A stretch of DNA of 64,000 nucleotides from Acinetobacter rudis. Lineage in GTDB: Bacteria; Pseudomonadota; Gammaproteobacteria; Pseudomonadales; Moraxellaceae. Made by a program: the position numbers and the translations under genes. Where the stretch lies: the NCBI RefSeq assembly GCF_031157835.1, contig NZ_JAVIDR010000002.1, forward strand, positions 124,001-188,000, read 5' to 3'. Positions 8,013 through 16,940 of this stretch are shown in pieces. The notes under the pieces are model-generated. The model was not told the DNA's origin. It worked only from the letters and a program-made list of their open reading frames with translations, and searched no databases. Each line of letters starts with the position of its first letter. Position 1 is the first letter of the stretch.

Positions 8013-9737
8013 ATGAACTTAGGCATAAACAATAAGCATTTTCAAAGTTTTCACATCCCAACGCCTCTCAACCGTAAAGAGCTTAGTTTTTGTGAAAGTA
8101 ATGTTGATGCTTTTCGTTTATGGACTACCTCTTTATCTGCTCGCCCACTCGGTGATCGTAGTGCTGCAATATTTACAGCACTGCATGAACTCTCCAGCCT
8201 AATATGTACAGAAACCGAACGCTTTGACATGTTACAAGAGTTACACCCTTTCATTGAGCATGTTTTAAGTAATATTGAAAAGAATTTCATTACAGCGAAT
8301 TCACCGCAGGCTGAAAGACAAACTCAATTGGTTGATCTTGATATTCAAATGCGTATGAGTTTAATTCAGCTCTATATTGATATCGCTTTTCGTTGTAATA
8401 AGTCCACTCAAAATCCTTGGCAATTTTGGCGACATAATGAAAATCATAATATAAAAGTAAATCGAATTTTATCTTGCTACTATGCCTTACAGCATATGGG
8501 TTACCTGTTGCTCCAACAGCAACTTAATTATCTTGATGTACTCATTAATCAATGGCGTTACACTCACGAAATTTATCAATATGCTTTTAAAAATAATGAA
8601 CATCTCATTAATATTAACCGCATTCAAGGCAGCCGTTATGCCTTTAGCAATATCCAAGAATGCTATATTCAAATTCTGCTCTTAGACATTTGTTATACAT
8701 ATCAAATTCGTCCAAATGAAATTCAAGCCCTTTATGAATGTGGCACTGAATGGATTCATCTCATTGAGCTCAGCCATCGAAACCACGCTACATCGCGCTA
8801 TATGATTGATAGTCAGCAGGATCTTCCTCCTATTTTCAACCATAAACAGCAACAATTTTTCTTAGCTGACCACTATCTATCAACACATAACCTACTTGAG
8901 CATATTAATAATACCATTCAAAATAATGCTAAAAATCTCACAGATAAAGAGAAAAAATATTTGAGCACATCGCTAAAATTTCATATTCAAAATGTTTTAG
9001 GTACAACAAGTATTGAACGTCGTTATCCACGTTATCAACATTCTGCGGAATTAGAAATTAGCTTAGGGCTTGAAACTGCACACTTTTTACTTAGTCATCC
9101 TCATTATCATTCAGACCATATAGAGTCACAACAAACCAATCCAAACATGTGCAATTTATTCCTTATTACACATGATCCAAGTCTTGAAATAAGCTCACCA
9201 ATATCTCCACAACTGAATAAAGAGCTAAAACAAATTTATACTGCGCAGGTTCTCGACATGAGTTCCCATGGATATCGTATTCAATGGGACTCTGTACTAC
9301 CGCAGAATTTACAAAATAGTGAGCTTATTATTCTAAGGGAAAAAAATGATATTAATTGGAAAGTAGGTATTATTCGTTGGATGAAAAAATCCTATCAGAA
9401 TAATTTTGCAATTGGTTTAGAGGTTTTATCTGATCATGTCTTTGCCTGTAATGTGCGTTTACCACGACAGACTCTAGAACATCCACCAATGGCGGGTTTA
9501 CTCTTTGCACACACCTATACAGGTAGAATTCAACTTTCTATTGTTCTACCCAATTTTACTCATTTAAATAAAATTGATTCTTTTCACTTAGAATTACATG
9601 AGCTAAAAATACAGTTATTGCGTAAAAAAACTTTAATGGTTACCCAAAGCTTTATTCAATTTGAAATCCAAACTCAAAATATTCGTCAGCTTCCAATCCT
9701 ACGTGAATTACTCGATCGACTTATGGCACAACTCTAG
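8013..9737 (+). CDS. Uncharacterised 574-residue protein with PilZ-type c-di-GMP-binding motifs
   Basis: I do not recognise a named family for the whole protein. Residues 1-330 look alpha-helical, with no signal peptide or membrane segment. The C-terminal part carries both hallmarks of a PilZ domain: RxxxR in RRYPR (336-340) and DxSxxG in DMSSHG (415-420), followed by the beta-strand pattern YRIQW and ...FAIGLEVL. The gap between the two motifs, about 75 residues, is longer than in compact PilZ domains, so an insertion in the fold is inferred. The gene starts 3 bp after epmB and is surely co-transcribed with it; the pair ends at a shared terminator with rpmE. A role in c-di-GMP signalling is plausible, but a link to EF-P modification is unknown. 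Confidence 0.6.
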   Translation: MNLGINNKHFQSFHIPTPLNRKELSFCESNVDAFRLWTTSLSARPLGDRSAAIFTALHELSSLICTETERFDMLQELHPFIEHVLSNIEKNFITANSPQAERQTQLVDLDIQMRMSLIQLYIDIAFRCNKSTQNPWQFWRHNENHNIKVNRILSCYYALQHMGYLLLQQQLNYLDVLINQWRYTHEIYQYAFKNNEHLININRIQGSRYAFSNIQECYIQILLLDICYTYQIRPNEIQALYECGTEWIHLIELSHRNHATSRYMIDSQQDLPPIFNHKQQQFFLADHYLSTHNLLEHINNTIQNNAKNLTDKEKKYLSTSLKFHIQNVLGTTSIERRYPRYQHSAELEISLGLETAHFLLSHPHYHSDHIESQQTNPNMCNLFLITHDPSLEISSPISPQLNKELKQIYTAQVLDMSSHGYRIQWDSVLPQNLQNSELIILREKNDINWKVGIIRWMKKSYQNNFAIGLEVLSDHVFACNVRLPRQTLEHPPMAGLLFAHTYTGRIQLSIVLPNFTHLNKIDSFHLELHELKIQLLRKKTLMVTQSFIQFEIQTQNIRQLPILRELLDRLMAQL

Positions 9738-9752
9738 TTAATTTTAAACAAA

Positions 9753-9777
9753 AAAAAACGGGCAATGCCCGTTTTTT
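9753..9777. terminator. Bidirectional terminator between the epmB operon and rpmE
   Basis: CGGGC-AAT-GCCCG is flanked by at least six A on the left and six T on the right, so it works as an intrinsic terminator for both convergent units. Confidence 0.92.
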
Positions 9778-9792
9778 CTTTCGCTGTGCGAA

Positions 9793-10020
9793 TTAACCAC
9801 GCTTGATAGAACGTGACATACCCGCAAAACGTTGTTTGAACTTGTCGATACGACCGCCAGTATCCACATTCTTTTGTTTACCAGTATAGAATGGGTGGCA
9901 AGCTGAACATACGTCAAGGTAAATTGTTTCTTTACCAAGCGCAGAACGAGTTTCAATTACGTTACCGCAAGAACAAGTAGCAACAAGGTTTTCGTATTTT
10001 GGGTGAATATCAGCGCGCAT
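9793..10020 (-). CDS. rpmE: 50S ribosomal protein L31, zinc-binding type
   Basis: 75-residue L31 that links the central protuberance of the 50S subunit to the 30S head. It is the zinc-binding (C+) type: Cys16 and Cys18 in CSC, and Cys37 and Cys40 in CSAC, give four ligands. The usual start [10 protein letters not shown] is present, with GGAG 9 nt upstream. It is a single gene with a leader of about 150 nt that contains a stem (see separate entry). No zinc-free paralogue is in this window. Confidence 0.98.
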   Translation of the reverse strand: MRADIHPKYENLVATCSCGNVIETRSALGKETIYLDVCSACHPFYTGKQKNVDTGGRIDKFKQRFAGMSRSIKRG

Positions 10021-10084
10021 GTCCGATTACTCCTAATGAAGAAAGGTTTTGCTGTCATCGCAATTGATCACTCTCGTAAACGAG

Positions 10085-10189
10085 GAAATGGTTTGTAAAA
10101 CAAACAGATCAACACCACAACAGACCATTTCTTTTGGCCCACCGAGACATCATTCGTCAGGGCTAAGCACAACAAGTGCAACGATTATA
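10085..10189 (-). promoter_or_regulatory. rpmE promoter and structured 5' leader
   Basis: On the minus strand a perfect -10 TATAAT occupies 10184-10189, so transcription should begin near 10177, leaving a leader of about 155 nt. No good -35 was found at 17 bp. Inside the leader, GAAATGGT (10085-10092) and ACCATTTC (10124-10131) are exact reverse complements, extendable to 11 of 12 bases. In E. coli, L31 represses its own mRNA through a leader structure; whether this stem does the same is inference. Confidence 0.55.
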
Positions 10190-10250
10190 CGTGAAATATT
10201 CTGCACTTGCGAGTGTTTTTAACAAACACCCGAAGTACGCGCAAAGCCAA

Positions 10251-11225
10251 TTAATGTTCTTCAGTTTGCTGCTTTGACCAACGATTCGCAATCACACCAC
10301 AAACCATCAATTGAATCTGATGAAAGATCATAATTGGTAGCACAATCATCCCAAGCGGTTGGCCTGCAAATAAAATCTGTGCCATAGGAACACCACTCGC
10401 TAATGTTTTTTTGGAACCACAAAAAAACACGGCGATTTGATCTTCACGATTAAAACCACACCACTTTGGAATATACAAAGATAACAGCATAATTAATGTT
10501 AATAATACAGAGCAGCTTAATGTTAAATAAAGTAGGGTTAAACCGCTGACTTGATGCCATAATCCAGCAACTACTGCACTACTAAATGCACCATAAACGA
10601 CAAGTAAAATCGTTCCTTGATCAAATGCTTTAACAATACCAGGCACTTTTTGCATTACTGGGAACATATAAGGACGTAATATCTGTCCCATAATAAATGG
10701 AACCAATAATAATAGCCCGATTTCTATAATCGATGAAGTTGGATCATAGTCATGTTGTGATTGCCCAAAGATAAATAAGCTCACCAACACTGGGGTAATA
10801 AACATACCAACAAGATTTGAAAAAGAGGCACTACATACAGCAGCGGCTACATTTCCTTTGGCAACAGAAGTGAATGCAATTGAAGACTGTACTGTTGATG
10901 GCAAAAAGCACATAAACAAAAAGCCCCAATATAATTGCTCACCGAGTAAAGGCTCAACAATTGGTTTACTTAATAAACCCAATATTGGAAATACGGCAAA
11001 GGTAATTGCAAAAACCACCCCATGCAATCTCCAGTGCAATACTCCTTCAATAATGGCTTCGCGTGATAGTTTTGCACCATGTAAAAAAAATAAAATGGCA
11101 ATTGCAATATTTGTCACGCTAGAAAAAACACTAGCTGCCTGTCCATGTACTGGGATGAAGGTCGCAAGTATAACCATTACAAAGAGTGAAATTGTAAAAC
11201 GGTCAAGTGCGAGTAGTTTTAACAT
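10251..11225 (-). CDS. Bile acid:sodium symporter family transporter (SBF-like, YfeH type)
   Basis: Integral membrane protein of 324 residues with about ten hydrophobic segments, related to the SBF/ASBT sodium-coupled organic-anion transporters. It fits the bacterial SBF-like (YfeH) branch: short N terminus, LFFLHGAKLSREA near residue 45, FLPSTVQSSIAFTSVAKGN at about 107-125, and the C-terminal FCGSKKTLASGVPMAQ. These polar stretches correspond to the crossover helices that hold substrate and sodium. The substrate is unknown. The ATG has GAGGAG upstream. It is a single gene; GTGTTT/AAACAC (10213-10229) downstream is a poor terminator candidate. Confidence 0.85.
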   Translation of the reverse strand: MLKLLALDRFTISLFVMVILATFIPVHGQAASVFSSVTNIAIAILFFLHGAKLSREAIIEGVLHWRLHGVVFAITFAVFPILGLLSKPIVEPLLGEQLYWGFLFMCFLPSTVQSSIAFTSVAKGNVAAAVCSASFSNLVGMFITPVLVSLFIFGQSQHDYDPTSSIIEIGLLLLVPFIMGQILRPYMFPVMQKVPGIVKAFDQGTILLVVYGAFSSAVVAGLWHQVSGLTLLYLTLSCSVLLTLIMLLSLYIPKWCGFNREDQIAVFFCGSKKTLASGVPMAQILFAGQPLGMIVLPIMIFHQIQLMVCGVIANRWSKQQTEEH

Positions 11226-11280
11226 CCGATTCTCCTCACTTCCTGTATCTTTGATACTGCATTCATTATGTTTTTCGATT

Positions 11281-11328
11281 AAAAAAACTCAGTGGACTCG
11301 ACCTCATTATCAAGATCAATTCCACTGA
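11281..11328 (-). terminator. Terminator of the ampG-gloA unit
   Basis: CTCAGTGGA (11287-11295) and TCCACTGAG (11320-11328) are exact reverse complements separated by 24 nt. On the minus strand the second arm is followed by TTTTTTT-like sequence. The loop is longer than usual. Confidence 0.7.
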
Positions 11329-11393
11329 GCTTAATTAAGCTTGCATCATAATGCTATGTTTCTAAATAAATATTCGCTATTTATTTACTACAC

Positions 11394-11795
11394 TTAGTTA
11401 TTACGTGCATTTTCATCTTGTTGAATTAATTCAATTTTATAACCATCTGGATCTTCAACAAATGCAATCACAGTTACCCCACCTTTCATGGGTCCTGCTT
11501 CACGCACCACATTTCCGCCACGCGCTTTAATCTGTTCACAAGCGGCATAAGCATCTGGTACGCCTAAAGCAATATGACCATAAGCATTACCTAAATCGTA
11601 ATGTGCTGTATCCCAATTATGAGTTAATTCAAGCACCGTATGATTGGCTTCATCTCCATATCCAACAAAGGCTAAAGTAAAACGACCTTCTGGATAATCA
11701 CGTTTGCGTAGTAAAGTCATACCTAAAACTTCAGTATAGAACAGGATCGACTGTTCTAAATTGCCTACACGTAACATGGTATGTAACATACGCAT
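11394..11795 (-). CDS. gloA: Lactoylglutathione lyase (glyoxalase I)
   Basis: Converts the hemithioacetal of methylglyoxal and glutathione to S-lactoylglutathione, the first step of cytosolic methylglyoxal detoxification. The 133-residue length matches E. coli GloA. Metal ligands of the nickel-type enzyme are visible: His5 (MRMLHTM), Glu56 (VLELTHN), His74 (YGHIALG) and Glu122 (DGYKIELIQ). The ATG at 11795 is chosen because GGAG lies about 9 nt upstream; two ATGs further upstream are too close to that site or lack one. It begins 37 bp after the AmpG-like gene and probably shares its transcript. Confidence 0.95.
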   Translation of the reverse strand: MRMLHTMLRVGNLEQSILFYTEVLGMTLLRKRDYPEGRFTLAFVGYGDEANHTVLELTHNWDTAHYDLGNAYGHIALGVPDAYAACEQIKARGGNVVREAGPMKGGVTVIAFVEDPDGYKIELIQQDENARNN

Positions 11796-11832
11796 TATCA
11801 TATTCTCCAAAAACAAATTTAATTCAGTAATT

Positions 11833-13980
11833 CTATTGTCGTTGTTTCAATAAACCAGCGACCCATGTAACGAGGAACAAAATTGGAATACCCATAAGGA
11901 AGGTAATAAAGAAAAATTTGGAATAACCAAAATTAGTAACTATTGTTCCTGAATATCCTGCAATTGTTTTTGGCAACAATAACATGAGCGAACTGAACAA
12001 AGCATATTGCATTGCTGTAAATGAAACACTAGTCAAACTAGATAGAAAGGCAATAAATACTGCTCCAGCTAAACCTGAGGCCATATTATCAAAAATGATG
12101 CCTAAAACGAGCCATACTTTACTATAAGGCACAATCACCTTACCTTTTAAGCTGACATTGCCCTGCTCATTATAATTTACTGCAGTAACATCAGCCATGC
12201 TTAAACGATACTTAGGCTGCGCTTGCTGCAAATCTGTTACATAAGATTGTGTCTGATGTAAAACATGACGTTGATTTGCTAAATTATAAATCGCCTCAAC
12301 ATCAATTTGATGATGTTTAGCCAACAGCTCTCCAGGAACAACGGCGCTCCAATTGCCTTCTTCAAGTTTTGCAACGATTGGACTTGCATTTGAGAGCTTA
12401 ACTTTTACTTCTGCTGTTTGTGCTTTAGCTGGTAGGTTGGCTAAACTACCATGAATAATGACATCTTTTTTCAACTGATCTTGGTAAAGATGATTATTCC
12501 CACCAATTGCCTGTATGTACAGTTGAGTAGGATCTGCACTTTTAAAACGATCAATTGGAACCGTTAAATTTAATGCGTGTTCATAATTTTGTGGTTGACT
12601 TCTAACCTGTATTTGATTTGACTGCGCAAAAACCTGTTTAGGTACTTCGAGCGACCAATTACCGACCTCATCTGGACTTACTGTGTACTGTTGAACACCA
12701 ATATTCACATGTACATCATTCATGCTTGCGCCTGACTTGACTAAGCCGACAAAAATTAAATTGGTACTACTGGCTAAGGCTGCGCCAAGTAACATCATTT
12801 TCATGATGTTATAACGTTGAGATAACACCCCACCAATGAAGCCACCTAAAATCACAAACAAGACGGCAAATAACTTATTAAACCATGCGATCTCTTCTTT
12901 ATCGAAGTTAAGATCCAAATAAAACAGATTAGCCATTACACCAGCTACAATATCTGAAATTCGATAAAATCCAATAAGTAGTAAAATTGCCAATGCAACC
13001 TTTAAACCATAACGTTTAAAAAAGTCTGCTAAGGGTGCCACCCAAGTATCAAAAATAATATCACGGTTAAATATTTTAACTTTTATTAGCAAGCCAACAA
13101 TAATGACAGCGGCAGCAGCACTACTTATAAAACGCAAAGCCTCAAGTAAGAAACTTAAAAATGAATCGCTAACTTGTAATAAATTAAATAATGGGCCTAA
13201 CTGAATAAATGCCCCCACAAAAACTGCTGTGGAAACAACAAAGACTACAAAAAGTTGTACATAATCTTTTGTTTGATAATGATTTTTAGGTCTTTCAATC
13301 TGCGGTTCATGAATTAATAATGTAGTCACAACCCCAACTAACATCAAACATGCCATTAATAAATAAGTTGCTTTCCAAGCTTCATAAATATAGTTCCCCA
13401 TCGCTGTACCCAACGATGCAGCAAATAACAAACCACCTAATTGAGTAATAATCGTTGCAGATCGATAACCAGCATTATATGTAGAAGCTAAAACGGTTTG
13501 TAAATTTGCATCTTGTGTGAGTTCAATTCGATAAGCATCTACTACAATATCCTGTGTCGCTGAGGAAAAACCCAGAAATACAGCGGCCATAGCCATAAGC
13601 ACTAAATTAGAAAGGGAACCAAAATTATGTAGGTGTGGAAGTGGGTTAATAAAAGCCATCGAACAAATAGCTGTCACAACCAAAATCTGTGAGAGTAATA
13701 ACCAACTCCGACGACGGCCCATCTTCTTTGTCAGCCACGGTAATGGTAGCTTATCTATCAGAGGTGCCCAAATAAATTTAAACGCATAAGCTAAGGCTGC
13801 CCAAGAAAACATCGTAATCGTGCTACGAGCAATCCCTGCCTCACTTAACCAAAAAGATAACGTCGCAAATATTAAAAAAATAGGGATACCAGAAGAGAAC
13901 CCTAAAAACAGCATAATTAGGGCGCGTCGATCAAAAAACGAACTAATCGCAGATTTGAATCCAGAAGCTTGCGTATTCAT
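11833..13980 (-). CDS. ampG: AmpG-like muropeptide MFS permease with an inserted pair of Ig-like repeats
   Basis: Inner-membrane major-facilitator permease of the AmpG family, which imports anhydro-muropeptides for cell-wall recycling. AmpG signatures are [18 protein letters not shown] (28-45), the [23 protein letters not shown] loop (71-93) and [16 protein letters not shown] (139-154). The protein is 715 residues, against about 490 in E. coli and 590 in Pseudomonas. The extra length is a polar insertion at about 416-620 between two late membrane helices. It holds two related repeats, [20 protein letters not shown] (440-459) and [20 protein letters not shown] (542-561), which look like bacterial Ig-like beta-sandwiches. 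The last four helices follow from about 621. Permease function is likely; the insertion's role is unknown. Confidence 0.87.
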   Translation of the reverse strand: MNTQASGFKSAISSFFDRRALIMLFLGFSSGIPIFLIFATLSFWLSEAGIARSTITMFSWAALAYAFKFIWAPLIDKLPLPWLTKKMGRRRSWLLLSQILVVTAICSMAFINPLPHLHNFGSLSNLVLMAMAAVFLGFSSATQDIVVDAYRIELTQDANLQTVLASTYNAGYRSATIITQLGGLLFAASLGTAMGNYIYEAWKATYLLMACLMLVGVVTTLLIHEPQIERPKNHYQTKDYVQLFVVFVVSTAVFVGAFIQLGPLFNLLQVSDSFLSFLLEALRFISSAAAAVIIVGLLIKVKIFNRDIIFDTWVAPLADFFKRYGLKVALAILLLIGFYRISDIVAGVMANLFYLDLNFDKEEIAWFNKLFAVLFVILGGFIGGVLSQRYNIMKMMLLGAALASSTNLIFVGLVKSGASMNDVHVNIGVQQYTVSPDEVGNWSLEVPKQVFAQSNQIQVRSQPQNYEHALNLTVPIDRFKSADPTQLYIQAIGGNNHLYQDQLKKDVIIHGSLANLPAKAQTAEVKVKLSNASPIVAKLEEGNWSAVVPGELLAKHHQIDVEAIYNLANQRHVLHQTQSYVTDLQQAQPKYRLSMADVTAVNYNEQGNVSLKGKVIVPYSKVWLVLGIIFDNMASGLAGAVFIAFLSSLTSVSFTAMQYALFSSLMLLLPKTIAGYSGTIVTNFGYSKFFFITFLMGIPILFLVTWVAGLLKQRQ

Positions 13981-14171
13981 TGCGTTATTATTTTCTATAT
14001 AATTGAAACAGTGCTATTCAATCGTTTAATAGCCTTAGTTTCAATACTTTTATGTATCTATTCTAGTGATTAATACACAATTAATAATATTTATTCCCAT
14101 ACCCTTGTATTTGTAGACTAAACCTGTATACCCTTAAGTTTTCCACATTTATATAGTTTTGGATTTCTGCA

Positions 14172-16856
14172 GTGGCTCAAAGACATGATCAAGTTAGCAA
14201 TAGTACCAGTACCAACGCTCAACCAACTACAATAAGCACAGAAAATACTGAACCACTCTTTCCTTCTGTATTCGAACAAGAAGCTATTCAGACCACATTG
14301 ACACAAACTCGACTACAGGCTGCACAGCTCGCGCACAAAGCTGATTTGAGTTCGATTCCGAGTTCAACACGCAGTCTCAAGCCTCTAAATAACTTTTTAG
14401 GCCAAGACCGCGCACGAGCTTCTGTAGAGGCTGGTATCGCTTTGCCTTATTCGGGCTATAATATTTTTGCTGTAGGTACTGCAGGACTTGGCAAACGCAC
14501 AATGATTAAGCGTTTGTTACAACAACACGCCAAAAAAATGCCTACTCCTCACGACTGGGTTTATGTCAATAATTTCAAAGTTAGTCGTCAGCCAATCGCG
14601 CTATGTTTTGAAGCAGGCATGGGCAGTAAGTTTAGTCATTTACTACATCAAAATTGGCAAAACATTATTAAACAATTAGAACGCCGTTTTAGTGCAGAAA
14701 ATTATCATAATCGCTTAGAACGCATACGCCTAATTACCAGTAATGAGCAACAACAGGCACTTGTAGAGCTAACCAAAGAAGGTGAAGAGCTCGAACTCAA
14801 ACTGATTAATCGTCATGATGAACATTGCTTTGTGCCGACGCATATTAAAAATGATCAACTGCAAGAAATGACGCAAGAGGAAATCAATGCCCTAGACAAC
14901 AAGGAACGTGCTGAGATCGCAACAAAAATCCGCTATATGGATAAAAAACTACAGCGTCTAAGTATGCACTTGGGTGATATTGAAGAAGATGCTCGAGACC
15001 AAGTATCAGAGCTAAACCGTGACATCGCCAAACAAGTTGTCATGCCAAAAATTGAGTCCATGCTGCATAAGTTTGAAAATATTAAAGGTCTAGAGCAGTA
15101 TCTTAAAGCCTATGCCAATGATATTATTGATAATGTTGAGATGATCCTCGAACAAGAAGAGGTCGAGTTTTCTCCTACTGCTTTTAACCGTGTTCCTTCA
15201 CGCTATCAAGCTAACCTTGTAGTCAGTCACAAAGCCAACAGTGGCGCACCTGTTATTTTTGAAGATTTTCCTACACATTATAATTTGCTTGGGCATGTAG
15301 AACAGCTAACTCAAAATGGGACCATTACCACTGATTTTACTCTTATCAGACCAGGTTCATTACATCGTGCCAATGGTGGATTCCTCATATTAGAAGCAGA
15401 GCAATTATTAGAACAACCTTATGCATGGCAGGGTTTAAAACGTGCGCTTAAATCTGGACAATTAAAACTGTCTTCACTGGAACATATGCTCACACTCACA
15501 GGAAGCATTTCCATTGAACCTGCTGCTATTCCACTCGATCTAAAAGTAGTCTTGTTAGCTGAACCCGATATTTATTATGAAATTTTAGAGTTAGAGCCCG
15601 AATTAGGTAGTGTCTTTAAAATTCGTGCTGACTTTACTGATACCTTGCAGCGTAATCATGAAAATGAACAAGCATATATGCAACTAATTGCAGACTATGT
15701 ACAGCAAGACAAACTCCTTCCTTTTGACCGCTCTGCCCTAGCTGCCTTGCTAACAGATTCGAGTCGTCAGGCTGAGGATCAAAGCTCGTTATCATTACAT
15801 GCATTAACCTTGGGTGATCTGATTCGTGAATCACATCATCATGCAGCACAAAATAATGAAAAGTTTGTTTCAGCTGAACATATCAACACTGCTCTTAAAC
15901 ACCGTCAATATCGCTTAGGTTATTTAAGAGAATTATATTGGCAAGATCTATCACGCGGCACACAATTGATAGAAACTCGTGGTCATCGTTTAGGTCAAAT
16001 TAATGCATTATCAGTCATCCACTACGCAGATGTTGAATTTGGTCTACCTTCACGTTTAACTGCTTCAGTTTACCAAGGTGGTGGAGACATTTTAGATATT
16101 GAACGTAGTGTTGAGCTGGGTGGTTCTTTACACGCTAAAGGCGTACTTTTAATGTCGAGCTTTTTAAAAGCCCACTTTGGTCGTGAACAAATCTTACACT
16201 TCTCTGCCGCCCTGGCCTTTGAGCAAAGTTATGGTCAAGTCGATGGCGACAGTGCAACAGTTGCTGAGCTTTCTGCACTAATTTCTGCTATTAGTCAGCT
16301 CCCTATTGACCAATCATGGGCAATTACAGGCTCCATGAACCAATTAGGTCAAGTTCAACCTATTGGTGGAGTCAATGCGAAAATTGAAGGTTTCTTTGAT
16401 GCTTGTAAATTACAAGGTCTAACCAAGAAACAGGGTGTAATTATTCCACGACAAAACATGCAACATCTGATGTTACGTCATGATGTCATCGAAGCTGTTG
16501 AGCAAGGACTATTTCATATTCATGCGATTGACACGATTGATCAAGCTTTAGAAATCTTAATGGCACGTCCAGTTGGCCGTCTCAACAAAAAAGGTCGTTA
16601 CTGTAAAGACTCGATCTATGCCGCTGTGATGGCACAACTTGAATATTGGCAAGCAATTGAAGATGGTGAAATCTTAGAGGAAGAAAAACCGAAAAAGAAA
16701 GCCAAGAAAAAATCGAAAAAGAAAGCCAAAGAAAAAGCAGACACTAAAGTAAAAACAACGGAGCAACAAACAACAGATACCCCTGCGGAAGCTGCAGCAG
16801 AGGCCATAGTCGTTGCAACCGATAAGAGTCAAAAATCCAGCGTAAAATCAAAATAA
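14172..16856 (+). CDS. Lon-like serine protease (AAA-related, YcbZ/AsrA type)
   Basis: Large cytoplasmic protein of 894 residues: an N-terminal AAA-related region (about 40-560) with a coiled-coil-like insert (about 170-310), then a Lon-type protease domain. The catalytic Ser-Lys dyad is S694 in GDSATVAE and K737 in GGVNAKIEG, with the same 43-residue spacing as in E. coli Lon. The P-loop is altered: GTAGLGKRT puts Arg109 where Ser/Thr should follow the lysine. The C-terminal 65 residues are a Lys/Ala-rich low-complexity tail. The family includes E. coli YcbZ and Pseudomonas AsrA; substrates are not established here. The start is GTG, with no in-frame ATG near it. It is transcribed alone. Confidence 0.87.
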   Translation: MAQRHDQVSNSTSTNAQPTTISTENTEPLFPSVFEQEAIQTTLTQTRLQAAQLAHKADLSSIPSSTRSLKPLNNFLGQDRARASVEAGIALPYSGYNIFAVGTAGLGKRTMIKRLLQQHAKKMPTPHDWVYVNNFKVSRQPIALCFEAGMGSKFSHLLHQNWQNIIKQLERRFSAENYHNRLERIRLITSNEQQQALVELTKEGEELELKLINRHDEHCFVPTHIKNDQLQEMTQEEINALDNKERAEIATKIRYMDKKLQRLSMHLGDIEEDARDQVSELNRDIAKQVVMPKIESMLHKFENIKGLEQYLKAYANDIIDNVEMILEQEEVEFSPTAFNRVPSRYQANLVVSHKANSGAPVIFEDFPTHYNLLGHVEQLTQNGTITTDFTLIRPGSLHRANGGFLILEAEQLLEQPYAWQGLKRALKSGQLKLSSLEHMLTLTGSISIEPAAIPLDLKVVLLAEPDIYYEILELEPELGSVFKIRADFTDTLQRNHENEQAYMQLIADYVQQDKLLPFDRSALAALLTDSSRQAEDQSSLSLHALTLGDLIRESHHHAAQNNEKFVSAEHINTALKHRQYRLGYLRELYWQDLSRGTQLIETRGHRLGQINALSVIHYADVEFGLPSRLTASVYQGGGDILDIERSVELGGSLHAKGVLLMSSFLKAHFGREQILHFSAALAFEQSYGQVDGDSATVAELSALISAISQLPIDQSWAITGSMNQLGQVQPIGGVNAKIEGFFDACKLQGLTKKQGVIIPRQNMQHLMLRHDVIEAVEQGLFHIHAIDTIDQALEILMARPVGRLNKKGRYCKDSIYAAVMAQLEYWQAIEDGEILEEEKPKKKAKKKSKKKAKEKADTKVKTTEQQTTDTPAEAAAEAIVVATDKSQKSSVKSK

Positions 16857-16862
16857 AACACC

Positions 16863-16892
16863 CCCCTATAAGCTGTATTCAGCTTATAGGGG
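16863..16892. terminator. Strong hairpin between the Lon-like gene and ilvA
   Basis: CCCCTATAAGCTG (16863-16875) and CAGCTTATAGGGG (16880-16892) form a perfect 13-bp stem with a 4-nt loop between two convergent genes. The T-run after it is short (GGGGTTTC). Confidence 0.8.
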
Positions 16893-16940
16893 TTTCAATT
16901 TACCTTTGACGAACAAAGGTATTTTAAAATGAACAGACCA

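Noticed and set aside
9744..9956. Minus-strand reading frame overlapping rpmE
   Set aside because: It is a shifted frame of rpmE, and its end runs into the bidirectional terminator.
16676..16740. Short direct DNA repeats (AAAAAGAAAGCCAA)
   Set aside because: They encode the Lys/Ala-rich tail of the Lon-like protease and are explained by codon repetition.
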